Notes: a model not told the origin generated them from the letters alone. DNA of 64,000 nucleotides from Chrysemys picta bellii (GCF_011386835.1 NC_088797.1:62211587-62275586), one strand, 5' to 3'. Shown: positions 1 through 11,154, numbered from the stretch's first letter. Numbers and translations: made by a program.

Positions 1-65
1 TGGCCAACATCTCAGCTGACACACTGGGGACTGAACCAGAGATCTCTGGAGCTAAAAGCACAAGC

Positions 66-291
66 AATTGTCACATTTTGTGGTGCAATCCAGACCAGTG
101 AGGGGTTGTGTCACCACCTGCCTTGCAAGCTGGGGTGCATCACAATGCTTTGCTGTTATAGCTCCCAACCTGGGCTACTCACAACCATCCAAACAGCATG
201 CAGATCACCCCCGGAGTGTCTGTTCCTGAGACAGTGCCGGACCATCAGCTCTGACCCCAGCAGCCTGTCTACAGTCACATTCTGGCTTCCC
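66..291 (-). mobile_element. LTR-like terminal fragment, inverted arm
   Basis: Read on the minus strand, this stretch resembles 757-985 on the plus strand. Shared landmarks are GGGGTTGTGTCAC, CACAATGCTTTG, CTCCCAACCTGGGCT and TCTGACCCCAGCAGCCTG. It is the 3' part of the LTR-like sequence described at 400-985, in opposite orientation, so the two form imperfect inverted arms. Homology stops near 291, where a pyrimidine-rich run begins. It may be a second LTR copy or one arm of a fold-back element. Confidence 0.5.
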
Positions 292-399
292 TTCCCCTTC
301 CCCTCCCCCCGCCGCACCAAGAGATCCCGACCAAGGAAAGGGTCAGCCACCATATTGCTGGAAGAAGGGGGATGGAGGTGAGAAAGCCCATCCTAAGAA

Positions 400-985
400 A
401 GTCTTGAAACAAACCTTGCTAGATTAAGTTTTAGATTTTTCGATGCAATTTCATTTATGGTAACCATTTCTAACGTTAAGTGAATTCAAGAATAAGAGAG
501 TAAGTCCTATCTTCTTTTGTTAATAAATCTGTTGTATTTCATCTAAACCAGCAGTGCTGTGTTTGAACTGAACTGTTTGATAACTCCAGTTAAAGTAGCA
601 AACAGTTGAATATTGACACATTACAGGAGCAATGAATGGATCTTAATACCTTGACTGCCCAGGAGAGGGCTGGACTGTGCAGAACACAGTCTTGAGGGAA
701 AATCTGGGACTGGGAGTGTGCTGGGGTCACCCTGCAGGTAGTAACCCAGGCTGCTGGAAGCCAGAGTGTGGCTGGTGTCTTGCTGTCAGGCTGCTGGGGT
801 CAGAACTGCTGGACCGGGGCTGTGCTATACACACACTCAGGGTGTGACCTGCGTGCTGTTTGGCTGGTTTTGAGCAGCCCAGGTTGGGAGTGACAACATC
901 AAAGCATTGTGAGGCACCCATGGTCATTGGGCAGGCTGTGACACAACCCCTCCTGGGTCTGGACTGCTGAATGTGACACTGCCCT
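400..985 (+). mobile_element. LTR-like retroelement fragment with polyadenylation signal
   Basis: An AT-rich segment containing AATAAA near 523 is followed by a GC-richer segment with an ACTCCAGTTAAAGTAGCAAA block and a CTGGGGTCACCCTGCAGG block. This order resembles the 3' half of an LTR, and the layout is similar to the solo LTR at 40940-42138. No internal retroviral coding sequence is present. Assignment as an LTR is from layout and recollection of turtle repeats. The 5' boundary is not defined. Confidence 0.5.
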
Positions 986-2014
986 CTCCACATATACACT
1001 CGTCCCAGTAACGTCAATGGGAATCCATCAGCAGCTGCAGAACTACTGTAGCTGCTTAAAATGTGCTCTGGTTCCAGTGGGGGCTCTATTTCTCTTTGTG
1101 TGGCCACCCTCAGCTCCACTATTCAGCACTGCTCTATCCCACATGGGATTTAGGGCCAGTGGATCCACACCATGTATAGACCAGCCTGCTTCCAATCCAC
1201 CCTCGCCACAACCAAAATGGACTCTCTTCTCTGCATTCCAGGCTTGCCCACCTGCGGGGCAGGGGTGGAGTTCACACATTGTGAAATCCCAATAAAGGGG
1301 GTTCAGGTAACATAGAATGAAAAGGTTCTGTTCAAGTTACTAGTACCATGTTCCCCCTGATTCATTGCTGACAGCTTTGGGAGCTAGTCCAGAAAGGCAG
1401 GGCAGCCCCTTGTTGGAGGAGGTGACAGGAGGAAAGGGGGAGGAGAGGACTCTGATGCAGGCCTCAGCCATGCTTTTTGACATTATCCACAGAACATAAT
1501 TGGGACCAGGCCTTGAGTAATTTGCTTAGACTGGCAATAACACCCGCCGGGGATGGTGCAGAGCGTGGGGTGACACCAAGAGGTGACCGGGAATGGAAGT
1601 GCTTTAATTAAATCAATATGAGTATGAGTGCACAGAGCTAGCCAGTTATCAAAGCACCATCATCACACACTGGCAGGGAGAGAAGGGCTGCCAAACGTAT
1701 CAAGTGGGAGACTTTCACATGCCTGGGTTACCACGTGCCCTGTTATCTCGACATTATTTCATCCCTTGATAATAATTTCCACGCTCAGAAAGCAACATGA
1801 GTTGTAAGTGACCTGGAATCATTTATCAAGTCTGGAGACATTATTATTCTATTTTTGGCAGGGTTCAGCTCTTTGATTATGTGACCGCAGATGTGTACAT
1901 TGCAGTGGCTGCCGTTCCGCTCAGGCACTGCAGATGGGCCACCAGACTTTTCTTTTAAAGCAAAGATGGAGCTTGTAATAAGTGGAATGGATTGGCAGCC
2001 CTTGGGAATAACCA
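986..2014. other. Unassigned sequence, no gene seen
   Basis: About 1 kb with no recognisable repeat or coding frame. The 92-codon frame at 1017-1295 has no domain and overlaps an opposite-strand frame, as expected by chance. The part from about 1740 to 1990 is non-repetitive and of balanced composition. Confidence 0.4.
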
Positions 2015-2460
2015 GAGCTGGTTAAAAAATCCTCAGTGGAACAGTCGCTCAGAGGAAAACACTATTTCGTCAAAACCGAGACTTTTTGTGGGAATGTGTT
2101 GATTTTGATAAAATTTTTGATGACATTTTCTTTCTTCGCTTCAGCAATGTCAAAACATTTTATTTGGACTACCATTTTGATTCATTTTGTTTCAACTTTT
2201 AATACTACAATTACATTTATACTATATCAAAATATTATCTATTATACTTAGCATTTTTTATGCAATTATACTGTTTTGGCATTATTGTAACAAAATGATT
2301 TGATATGATCAAAACAAAATGTGCTAATGGTACCCAACTGAAATTATTCATAATTTCTGTTGTGTGGAAAATTTAAATATTTAAACTTTTCGTTGCAATT
2401 CTAAATGAAAACAAATTTCAAAATGTCAGAATTTCCTGCAGAACAGAAATTTCATATTCA
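2015..2460. repeat. AT-rich hAT-like MITE relic
   Basis: A strongly AT-rich block full of imperfect inverted words (AAATTTC, GAAATTT, CAAAATG, CATTTTG). It matches in style the larger palindromic AT-rich elements at 15789-16216, 29950-30480 and 44040-44490. Termini are too decayed to define a TSD. Confidence 0.4.
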
Positions 2461-2464
2461 TACC

Positions 2465-2582
2465 CTGTGCGGGATGGACAGCTCGGACTGTCAGCCCCGG
2501 GGCAGTGGACTTGGGCTGTCAGCCCCTGAGTAGTGGGGCTCCACCTGTCAGCCCCACACAGGCAGGAGGGCTCCAGCTGTCA
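2465..2582. repeat. Degenerate tandem repeat
   Basis: Three to four imperfect copies of a unit of roughly 35-40 bp built around CTGTCAGCCCC followed by an AGTGG or GGAGGGCTCC word. It abuts the Harbinger-type MITE and may be part of a longer variant of it. Confidence 0.45.
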
Positions 2583-2589
2583 AAGGCAG

Positions 2590-3003
2590 CAATAGGTGAT
2601 GTAAGCAATGCATTGCCTACGCGGACACTGCGTTGACCTAACTACATTGACCTAAGTGCTATGCTTCTCACAGAGGTGGAGTTATTAGGTCGATGTAACA
2701 GGCGAGTTAAATTGGCAGGAGGAATATTGTAGTGTAGACACTTACTTGGAGCTTGTCTATACTACAAAGTTAAGTGGACTTACTGTAAATTGACATCCAT
2801 TCTCCATAGTAATTAAGTTGGTTGTGCATGTCCACATGACACTCATTGTGTCAGATGGACCTGGTAGTGTAGATGCCTACATTATTGGGCTGACTTAAGG
2901 TGGCTTCCATTGACCTAAGTGTGTAGTGAAGACCAGACCACAGTAAGGTCGACATAAGATGCCTTATGTTGACTTAACTCTGAAGTGTAAACTAGGCCTC
3001 AGT
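2590..3003. mobile_element. Harbinger-type MITE, degraded
   Basis: The block contains repeated TTGACCTAA / TTAGGTCGA words in both orientations and GTAGTGTAGAC / TTGTCTATACTAC motifs, like the better-preserved element at 48682-48931 and the ends of the 3.9-kb element at 51803-55701. Its ends have decayed and no TWA target duplication can be assigned with confidence. Confidence 0.5.
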
Positions 3004-3274
3004 TTAACCAGGTAAAGCATGGACACAATATTACTTACCTTCCTCTCATAAGTGCTGAGAGCTCACCAGAGAGAAAGTTGTTAAGAGCTTTCATAATCTT
3101 GTTACTACCTTTATTTCCTTCTCTTATAGATTTGAATCCATGCTTTCTCTGGAATGGAAGCTTGCCTGGCACTTTTCATAAGACCAGGGATTATCCTCAG
3201 GATCTGTCCTCTCGTACCACAGGCAGCCATTTGTCAGTAGTGCTGGGTGTCTACAGTTTGTGAAGAGCGTCTAA

Positions 3275-3695
3275 CAACAGGTTTAAACACAAGAACAAGG
3301 GGGCATTCAGTTAAATTAAAAGATGGCAAATTCAAAACTGCTAAAAGGAAATACTTTTTTACGCAGTGTGTAATGAGACTGTGGAACCCACTGCCACAGG
3401 AAGTTGTTGAGGCCAAGAAATGAGAGAGATTCTTGCTATCTTGTGGATAACAAGAATATCCAGAGTTATCATAATGAATGACAGCTAATGAAGAGAAATT
3501 AAACCTCATGCGTCAGGGATTAAACTGATCTCTTAACTATTCAGGATTGGAATGAAAGCCTCTTGGGGGGCAAATTATCTCCAATCTGCTACTGCACCTT
3601 CTTCTGATGCAGCTAGTATTAACACTGCTGCAGGCAGGATACTGAACTAAATGGCATGGCATTTTCTAAATTCCTATCCTCTATACAAGTAAATA
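3275..3695 (+). mobile_element. CR1 LINE 3' end, old subfamily
   Basis: The sequence GATGGCAAATTCAAAACTGC, then AAATACTTTTTTACGCAGTG and TGTGGAACCCACTGCCACAG, is the end of CR1 ORF2 and its 3' untranslated region. A second copy of the same subfamily lies at 59130-59880, with matching wording (AATGGTGGCAAATTCAAAAC, TGTGGAACTCACTGCTACAG). Frames are broken throughout and the 5' part is missing, as is usual for CR1. Confidence 0.75.
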
Positions 3696-3835
3696 TCAAA
3701 GTAAAATATTATTTATTTATCCCATCACTCACCTCAAACTCTATATCATGAGAGACATTTTTAAATTTATTTTTTAGAACATAAATCATCCCTATGATGG
3801 TGCCAAATCCCCACCGGTGGATAGTATAGTCACAG

Positions 3836-4395
3836 GGCTAGATAAACAGGTTATTTTACCTCTGTATTTGGCACTGGTGGGACCTCTGCTGGAATACTGT
3901 GTCCAGTTCTAGTGCCCACAATTCAAGAAGGATGTTGATAAATTGGAGAGGATTCAGCAAAGAGCCATGAAAACGATTAAAGAAAACATGCTTATAGTGA
4001 TAGACTCAAAGAGCTCAATCTATTTAGCTAAACAAAAAGAAGGTTAAGGGGTGAGTTGATCACACCCTGTAAGTACCTACCTGGGGAACAAATATTTAAT
4101 AATGCCCCTTCAGTCTGTCTAGCAGAGAAAGATCTAACAAATCCAATGGCTGGAAGTTGAATCTGGACAAGTTCAGACTTGAAATGCGGCATAATTTTTT
4201 AATGGTGAGAGTAATTCACCATTGGAACAACACTTCTCCATCACTGACCATTTTTAAATGGAGCTTGGATATTCTTCTACAAGAGCTGCTCTAGGAATTA
4301 TCTGGGGGAACGTCTCTGGCCTGTGTTATACAAGTCAGACTAGATGCTCACAATGTACCTTCTGGCCTTGAAACCTATGAATCTGTTAATCTGTG
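3836..4395 (+). mobile_element. CR1 LINE 3' end, old subfamily
   Basis: Translated with frameshifts, the start gives the CR1 post-RT block around LEYCVQF (TGGAATACTGTGTCCAGTTC), then a KKDVDKLERIQ-like block. The 3' tail TCAGACTAGATGCTCACAAT precedes a run ending in CTATGAATCTGTTAATC, an older version of the CR1 terminal octamer repeat. The copy is 5'-truncated and carries many stops. Confidence 0.75.
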
Positions 4396-5830
4396 CAGTC
4401 CAGGTGTATCTAGTAGCATCTCAGGTGCCACAAAATGCATGTGGCCACACTGGCTGCATACAGGAGTCCTGCTCCAAGGATAACCTTGCTGGCTGCCATG
4501 CCAAACACATCATCTAGAAGAAAAAAACATGCTCTAAAACTCTTGCCCTTCATCCCAGAAACTTTACCCTGACCTTCGCCCTGCCATCATCAATCAGAAA
4601 CCACGTATCACCATCGGGCACAATGTACCATACAGAGTAAGAGCATTTTGCTGCCCACTAGTGCTAGTTAATTTGCCCCCAAACACAGAGAATTTGGGGA
4701 GTAACCGTGACCACTTGCACAGTGAGTGAGGAGACAGCACTTCTGGTGGCCTCAGCCCAGTTCCCAGTAGCCATACTACGAAATCGCCCTCCTAGCTGGA
4801 ATTGACTGACCCTGTAGTTGGCAGCCACAGCAGGGAGGTCAAGGGCTGAGTAGGCTGTGGAGCTCTTACAGCAGTGGTGGGTCCCTCTGGGTTCATCTGG
4901 AGACACCCTGGCAGAAAGCAGCGTCTGAGGGACGCTTACCCAGCTGTGACTGTTCCATGCTGCAACTGTGTGGTCTCCTGGGCTCTCGTCTTGGCTCAAG
5001 CACTGACAGTCACTTAAAATTTATAGTGGAAAAATGACCCTTGGCCAGCCTTGTTCTTGGTGGCACCGGCATAAAGTCTGTGTCACTGCACTGACACCAG
5101 GGCTGTCACTCCAGACAACACAAGCTGGACCCAGATCTTTGGGTCTAGGCCCCACCCAAAGATCTAGAGGGGTCAGGGGGTCAAGGGATCAGGGGTTTTG
5201 TTCCAGCCTGTTAAAGAATGAGGGGCAAATCGTGAAAGGTGGCCCTGGCTCTGGGTTTGGATGTCCAACTCCCCCAAGATGCTGGGATCTGGTTGGGCCT
5301 ATCTCTGCTATCCAGTGTGATGAATTGCTGTGTCACGCCCAGGGAACTGTCCAATGACTGACTAAATCAGAGAAAGGGGAAGAGGAAGAAACTCCAATTA
5401 GGGCCATATGCGTACTCCTGAACCAAATGAGGCTGGTATATGTGGGAGGGGGAGTATGAGTTTACACTGCCTGAACCCTCTTCTTCCCAAAACCCCTGTT
5501 TTCAGTGGGGAAGGGGCTTGGCAGGGAGGCAGGGATAGAGCCTGGGAACAGACACATTTCCCCGGCCAAAGGCTGAGCCTCCCCCGAGAAAAATCCATGG
5601 TAATCTAGCATTGCTCAGGGTGGCAGGGGAGAACAACCCACAGCCACAGATGGGCCACCAGGCAGGAGTGGAGCGGTCAGGGCTCTGACTGGAGGGTCCA
5701 GCATGCCACATGGATTCCCCAAAACTGTTGGGATGGGGGCAAGTTTTCCCCATGAGTCTTTGCCTGTTTGTGGTTATGGATCATCCTCTCTGCCCCCGCC
5801 ATGTGCCGATATCACCCCTTCCCCTCAGGG
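4396..5830. other. Unassigned sequence, no gene seen
   Basis: No repeat family or gene is recognised here. Frames at 4664-4999 (minus) and 5034-5357 (plus) show no domain, hydrophobic pattern or splice context that would support them. Short overlapping frames at 5398-5753 lie on both strands, typical of chance frames in GC-moderate DNA. Confidence 0.4.
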
Positions 5831-6532
5831 GACATAACATCAGTGGTTAAAATAGGAAAAGAACAAGTTAAGAGTTATTTAGACAAGTTAAGTGTCTTCA
5901 AGTCAGCAGAAATACATCCTAGAATACTTAAAGAACTAGCTGAAGAGATCTCTGAGCCATTAGCAATTATCCTTGAGGACACCTGGAAGATGGGGAAGAT
6001 CCCAGAGGACTGGAAAAGGGCAAATATAGTACCTATCTATAAAAAGAGCAATAAGGACACCCCAGGGAATTATTGACCAGTCAGCTTAACTTTGGTATCC
6101 AGAAAGATAATGGAGCAAATAATCAGCCAATCAATTTGTAAGCACCTAGAAGAAAATAAGTTGATAAGTTACAGTCAACATGGATTTGTCAAGAACAAAT
6201 CATGTCAAACCAACCTAACATCCTTCTTTGACAGGGTAACAAGACTTGTGGCTAGGCGGGCGGCAGTAGATGTGATATAATCCCAACTTTAGTAAGGCTT
6301 TTGATACTTTCTCACAAGACATTCTCATCAACAAACTAGAGAAATATAGCCTAGACAAACCTACTGTATGGTAGGTGTGCAACTGGTTGGAAAAAATATA
6401 TTCAGAGAGTAGTTATCAGTGGTTCACAATCAATCTGGAAGGATATATCGAGTGGGGTCCTGCAGGGATCTGTCCAGGATCTGAATCTATTCAATATCTT
6501 AATAAATGATTTGGAAAATGACATAGAGAGTA

Positions 6533-7313
6533 TACTGTGGAACTCATTGCCAGGGGATGATGTGAATGTCAAAACTTATAACTGGGTTCAAAAAAGAATT
6601 AGATAAGTTCATGGAGGATCAGTCCATTAGCCAAGATGGTCAGGGATGCTACTCCATGCTCTGGGTGTCCCTAAGCCTCTGACTGCCAGATGCTGGGACT
6701 CGCCAACAGGGGATGGATCACGAAGCATCTGTCATTGGCCACTGTCAGAAGACAGGATTCTAGGCTGGATGGACCATTGGTCTGACCCACACTACAAGAA
6801 GGATGTGGAAAAATTGGAAAGAGTCCAACGGAAAGCAACAAAAATGATTAGGGGGCTGGAACACATGATTTATGAGCAGAGGCGGAGGGAACTGGGATTG
6901 TTTAGTCTGCAGAAGAGAAGAATGAGGGGGGATTTGATAGCTCCTTTCAACTACCTGAAAGGGGGTTCCACAGAGTATGGATCTAGACTGTTCTCAGTGG
7001 TACCAGATGACAGAACAAGGAGCAATGGTCTCAAGTTGCAGTGGGGGAGGTTTAGGTTGGATATTAGGAAAACTTTTTCACTAGGACAGTGGTGAAGCAC
7101 TGGAATGGGTTACCTAGGGAGGTGGTGGAATCTCCTTCCTTAGAGGTTTTTAAGGTCAGGCTTGACAAAGCCCTGGCTGGGATGATTTAGTTGAGGATTG
7201 GTCCTGCTTTGAGCAGGGGGTTGGACTAGATGACCTCCTGAGGTCCCTTCCAACCCTGATATTCTATGGTTCTATGATTCTATGACCAAGTCTGGCCATT
7301 ATTACGCTCTTAC
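6533..7313 (+). mobile_element. CR1 3' end inserted in the older CR1 (level 2)
   Basis: It begins CTGTGGAACTCATTGCCAGG and runs to TGGATGGACCATTGGTCTGA, then is interrupted. The remaining 3' tail resumes after the younger copy as CCAAGTCTGGCCATTATTAC, a decayed form of the CCAGTATGGCTGTTCTTATG tail seen intact at 9478-9508. It belongs to the same subfamily as 9106-9508. It separates the old CR1's ND-L-ND-ES block from its downstream TKLGG block, so it inserted into that copy. Confidence 0.7.
6788..7286 (+). mobile_element. Young CR1 3' end (level 3)
   Basis: A 5'-truncated, well-preserved CR1 starting in the [25 protein letters not shown] block and ending in TTCTATGGTTCTATGATTC. The same region occurs at 23040-23856 and 27436-28776 with high similarity, which makes it the youngest CR1 type in the window. 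The open frame at 6646-7095 crosses its 5' junction and so joins two unrelated insertions. The last approximately 80 bp (from TGCTTTGAGCAGGGGGTTGG) are shared with the SINE at 17733-17926. Confidence 0.85.
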
Positions 7314-7663
7314 TTCTAAAGTGTGTGAATGATACCAAGCTGGGAGGGGTTGCAAGCTCTTTGGAGGACAGGATTAGAATTCAAAATGATCTGGACAAAC
7401 TGGAGAAATGATCTGAAATAAATAGGATGAACTTCAATAAGGACAAATGCAAAGTACTGCACTTAGGAAGGAATAATCAATTGCACAAATACAAAATGGG
7501 CAATGACTGCCTCGGAAGGAGTCCTGCAGAAAGGGATCTAGGGGTTTTAGTGGATCACAGACTAAATATGAGTCAACAATGTAACACTGTTGCAAAAAAA
7601 AAAAAGAAACCTCAATCTGGGATGATGTATTGGCAGGTGTGTTGTAAGCAAGACACGAGAAGT

Positions 7664-7840
7664 CAGGGCCGCCGGAGGGGGGGGGAGGCAGGAGACAAGT
7701 GGGGCAATTTGCCCCACGCCCCGGGCCCCACAGAGGCCCCCACGAGAATATAGTATTTTATAGTATTGCAACTTTTTTTTATGGAAGGGTCCCCCGAAAT
7801 TGCTTTGCCCCAGGTCCCCTGAATCCTCTGGGCAGCCCTG
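7664..7840. mobile_element. hAT-type MITE with 8-bp TSD
   Basis: Terminal inverted repeats are CAGGGCCGCCGGAGG on the left and CCTCTGGGCAGCCCTG on the right. The flanks CGAGAAGT (7656-7663) and CAAGAAGT (7841-7848) form an 8-bp target duplication with one mismatch, the size expected of hAT elements. Deleting the element restores the host CR1 text, GACACGAGAAGTAATTC. It codes for nothing. The G-rich and T-rich interior is low complexity. Confidence 0.8.
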
Positions 7841-8670
7841 CAAGAAGTAATTCTTCCATTATACTCCACACTGATAAGGCCTCACCTGGAGTATTATGTC
7901 CAGTTCTGGGTGCCACACTTTGGGAATGATGTGGACAAATTGAAAAAAGTCCAGAGGAGAGCAACAAAAATGATTACGGGTCTAGAAAACATGACCTGTG
8001 AGAAAAGATTGAAAAAACTGGGTTTGTTCAGGCTAGAGAAAAGAATACCATGGGCGGGGGAGATGATAATCTTCAAGTACCTAAAATGTTGTTATGAAGA
8101 AGATGGTGATAAATTGTTCTCCTTATCTACTGAGGACAAGAAGTAATGGTCTTAAATTGCAGCAAGGGAGATTTAGATTATAAATTAGGAAACACTTCCT
8201 AACTGTCAGGGTGGTTAATCACTGGAACAAATTACCTTGGGAGGGTGTGGTAATTCCATCACTGGAGGTTTTTCAGAACAGGTTAGACAAACACCAGTCA
8301 GAGATGGTCTAGATAATACTTAGTCCTGCCCCAGTGAGGGGGACTGGACTAGATCACTTATTGTGGTCCCTTCCAGTCCTACATTTTTATGATTCTATGG
8401 GAGGGCAAAAAAAAAAAAAAAGATGATCTGAAGTGAGACAAATTGACTAAGTCACACTGATGTGAATCAGATGTCTGTGAATCCTCCTAGGGTGGCACCT
8501 GAAGCTCTCTGGGCGCAGCAAACAGCATGGTTGCTAACAGCATTTGGGCTATCATAAGCACATTGCTGCATAAATAATAGCAATGATGCCTATTCCCCAG
8601 TCTAGATCCTCCTCTGGGGACGGGTTCCCAGAACATGGGCTCTCCTTGGCAATTGTGGGATGTTTGTTGA

Positions 8671-8884
8671 TGTAACCCTTCTGCCAGGTGTTGTTGGCAG
8701 CAACAAGGATTGGGTTCCAATAGCTAGGGGAGTCCCTCTTAACATGAATACACTGTTTCAAGCCCCACCCAGAATTTCTGGGATCAATAACTAACTCCCC
8801 AAAGCTCCCTTAATAGGCAAGCACTGAGTCTGCGTATGAGACCAGGAAAGCTGTACTGGGTGAAGGGAACAGAGGGTACACAAG
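8671..8884. mobile_element. LTR-like fragment, same family as 31812
   Basis: It starts TGTAACCCTTCTGCCAGG and carries GGCAGCAACAAGG, TCCCTCTTAACAT, TCAAGCCCCA and AAGCACTGAGTCTG. The same words, in the same order with small changes, recur from 31812 (TCACCCTTCTGCCGG, GACAGCAGCAAGAG, AAGCACGGAGTCTG). A paired copy with a TG start suggests a retroviral or Gypsy-type LTR. This copy stops at the Penelope-like insertion. Confidence 0.5.
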
Positions 8885-9103
8885 TATCGGGGGGTAGCCA
8901 TGTTAGTCCGTATCCACAAAAACAACAAGGAGTCCGGTGGCACCTTAAAGACTAACAGATTTATTTGGGCATAAGCTTTCATGGGTAAAAAACCCACTTA
9001 AAAAAAAACCCTGCATCTGAAGAAGTGGGTTTTTTATCCATGAAAGCTTATGCCCAAATAAATCTGTTAGTCTTTAAGGTGCCACCGGACTCCTTGTTGT
9101 TTT
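8885..9103. mobile_element. Penelope-like element remnant, palindromic
   Basis: Two arms of about 75 bp (8926-8997 and 9022-9098) are almost perfect inverted copies built from GGCACCTTAAAGACTAACAG, ATTTATTTGGGCATAAGC and the hairpin AAGTGGGTTTTTTATCC. The unique left tail has GGTAGCCATGTTAGTCCG. The same terminal sequence bounds the coding Penelope-like element at 24209-25793. No clear TSD is visible at this copy. The right arm carries a degraded hammerhead core (CTGAAGA at about 9020, GAAA at about 9046). Confidence 0.75.
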
Positions 9104-9105
9104 AC

Positions 9106-9508
9106 TCCTCATAACACAAGAACTAGGGGTCACCAAATGAAATTAATAAGCAGCAGGTTTAAAACAAACAAAAGGAGGTATTTCTTCACACAACACACAG
9201 TCAATCTGTGGAACTCCTTGCCAGAGGAAGTTGTGAAGGCCAAGGCTATAGCAATGTTAAAAAAAGAACTAGATAAATTCATGAAGGATCGGTCCATCAA
9301 TGGCTATTAGACAGGATGGGCAGCGATGGTGTCCCTAGCCTCTGTTTGTCAGAAGCTGGGAATGGGCGACAGGGGGTGGATCACTTGATGATTAACTGTT
9401 CTGTTCATTCCCTCTGGGGCACCTGGCATTTGCCACTGTTGGAAGACAGGCTACTGGACTAAATGGATCTTAGGTCTGACCCAGTATGGCTGTTCTTATG
9501 TTCTTATC
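9106..9508 (+). mobile_element. CR1 LINE 3' end
   Basis: It starts at AACACAAGAACTAGGGGTCA, carries GTGGAACTCCTTGCCAGAGG, and ends with CAGTATGGCTGTTCTTATGT. It contains only the end of ORF2 and the 3' untranslated region, with no usable frame. It is the best complete tail of the subfamily inserted at 6533-7313. Confidence 0.8.
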
Positions 9509-10459
9509 CTGTTCAGCTAAATTGCAATATTACGGGTTTAAACTCAGGGGAGGGGGGACACAACAGATTGCCCTACATGTGTGCACATTTTCAATTACTA
9601 TCTCTGCCCCAAGAGAAATCCTCAGTCAGTGAGTGAGAGGTCCTCCTTTAGCAGCATGCTGTGGCAGCAATTCAGATGGGAGCATAAGCATCCATAGTTC
9701 TACATGAGAATGGAGAGATGCCCGTTCTCTCACTTTTTGCTAGTAGTTACATTCTTCTAAAAGGCCCTTTAGGGTATTTCCCAGATGTAATTGCAAAAGT
9801 TCTGTCCCCATACCCCGTGCTTAACTACTGGCCCTCAGTCAATGTGGTTTATCGGATTTGTTTTAAAACATTTCCACTGGAGCTTGGTACGGACTGTACC
9901 AAAAATCCGAGTTTCAAAATGCTGCCTTTGCAACTGTGATATTATTGTTTCCTAGTCCTTTCCACTATTTTTTTCCCTTTTGATATGGACAAGCAAGAGA
10001 CTTGGGAAACAATAATAGAAATGCTGTGTAAGTTTTTCTTAGGTATATTGGCTCTAGGAACTTTGCTGATTATCTTGGCTGGCCTTGGCCATTTCCTATC
10101 ATTCCTATAATTGATTTAAGAAACACGCACATGAGAGCCAACTCTTAATACTGTAGATTCAACAACTTGATTCTAGGTATGCAGCCAAATTCTGCCCTAG
10201 CCTTCGCTAGTGTTGCACTAGTGTAACGAAAAGCTGGGGCTCTTCCCACAATTCAGGGGCATTCGATCTCTCTGAGATATATTCCATATTGCTTTTAGTA
10301 GTCTACCTCTTGGCTACAGTTTGAATTTCTAGAATTAAGTGAGGAAGGGGAAGGAAACTATGCAGCATCAATCTAATCTAATATTTTAAATCTGTTTTAA
10401 AAAATCAAATCTAAAATCTATTGTTTCATCAAAAAGGGACCCCCCAAAATCTGGATATT
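9509..10459. other. Unassigned sequence, no gene seen
   Basis: No repeat or coding feature is recognised. The 73-codon frame at 9718-9939 has no recognisable domain. Composition is mildly AT-rich. Confidence 0.4.
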
Positions 10460-10529
10460 GGCCCAAATCCTGTACCACTGAAATCTATTGGGGTGTTGCC
10501 AAGAATGTCATGTATCAGGATTTGGTCCA
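10460..10529. repeat. Short palindromic MITE
   Basis: The ends GGCCCAAATCCTG (10460) and CAGGATTTGGTCC (10516-10528) are inverted copies around a 43-bp core that includes the CACTGAAATCTATTGGGGTG style of word common to these turtle palindromes. No TSD can be assigned. Confidence 0.5.
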
Positions 10530-10742
10530 TGGGCTCAGTATAGCTCAATCCTGATACTTACCTTAAAGGCCTTTGACTAACGCTCAGGACTTTGCCCTGA
10601 GTTGTAGATTGTATCACTTGTTCACTGCAGCTTTCTCTGTGATTTCTGTATGAGCCCAATACAAAGTAATTTAAAGTTATTGTTATTGCTATTTATAATT
10701 CTATTCTATTGTGGTGGCATCTTGGGGGGCCCAGTCATAGAT

Positions 10743-10880
10743 CAGGGGTGAAATCTTGTCCCCATTGAAATCTATGGGAGTCTTGCCATTGACTTCATTG
10801 TGGTCAGTACCCATTGGGCTAGGCACTGTAATGACACATAAGCAAAGGACAGTCCCTGGCTCTTACAGTCTACTACACAG
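10743..10880. repeat. Palindromic MITE fragment plus MIR-like fragment
   Basis: 10743-10808 has CCCCATTGAAATCTATGGG and GCCATTGACTTCATTGTGG in inverted relation, typical of the small palindromic repeats seen several times here. From 10815, GGGCTAGGCACTGTAATGAC and TCCCTGGCTCTTACAGTCTA match the 3' side of MIR-like SINEs on the minus strand. Both pieces are short and decayed. Confidence 0.4.
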
Positions 10881-11025
10881 TTATACATTTACCTTCAGCA
10901 TTAATCCTAATTTAAGGGTGCAGAGCTCTCTGCAGCGTCAGACAGAAGGGAGGGACGCTCTCACAGATGGATCTATCGCCCTTTTCCCTAAAGACAGGGG
11001 GAGATCTGTGCACAGAATCCCCACC

Positions 11026-11154
11026 TAGGGTGACCAGATAGCAAGTGTAAAAAATCGGGCCGCGGGGTGGGTGGGGTGGTAATAGGAGCCTATATAAGAA
11101 AAAGTGCCCCAAATCAGGACTGTCCCTATAAAATCGGGACATCTGGTCACCCTA
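11026..11154. mobile_element. hAT-type MITE with perfect 8-bp TSD
   Basis: The ends are TAGGGTGACCAGAT and ATCTGGTCACCCTA, a perfect 14-bp inverted pair. Both flanks read TCCCCACC (11018-11025 and 11155-11162), an exact 8-bp target duplication. The element is 129 bp and non-coding. An inner CAGGACTGTCCCTATAAAAT segment is part of the family signature. Confidence 0.85.

Larger units (their letters stand above)
5835..8399 (+). mobile_element. Old CR1 LINE, hosting three later insertions
   Basis: A long CR1 with part of the reverse transcriptase and the 3' end. Readable blocks include ISEPLAIILEDTWKMGKIPEDWK and FINILINDLENDIES-like segments before 6533. They resume at about 7315 with NDTKLGG, NFNKDKCKVLHLG and ERDLGVLVDH, and after 7849 with a LEYYVQFWVPHF-like block. 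The 3' end is at 8399, after TTTTTATGATTCTATGG. Interruptions are a second CR1 (6533-7313) and a hAT MITE (7664-7840). Removing them would leave one collinear CR1. Stops and frameshifts are frequent. Confidence 0.8.

Noticed and set aside
6646..7095. 149-codon frame as one protein
   Set aside because: It runs across the junction of two different CR1 insertions; only the second half is CR1 ORF2.
8885..9103. Repeated palindromic units here and elsewhere as a CRISPR array
   Set aside because: There are only two inverted arms with no regular direct repeats or spacers, and the same sequence bounds a Penelope-like element.
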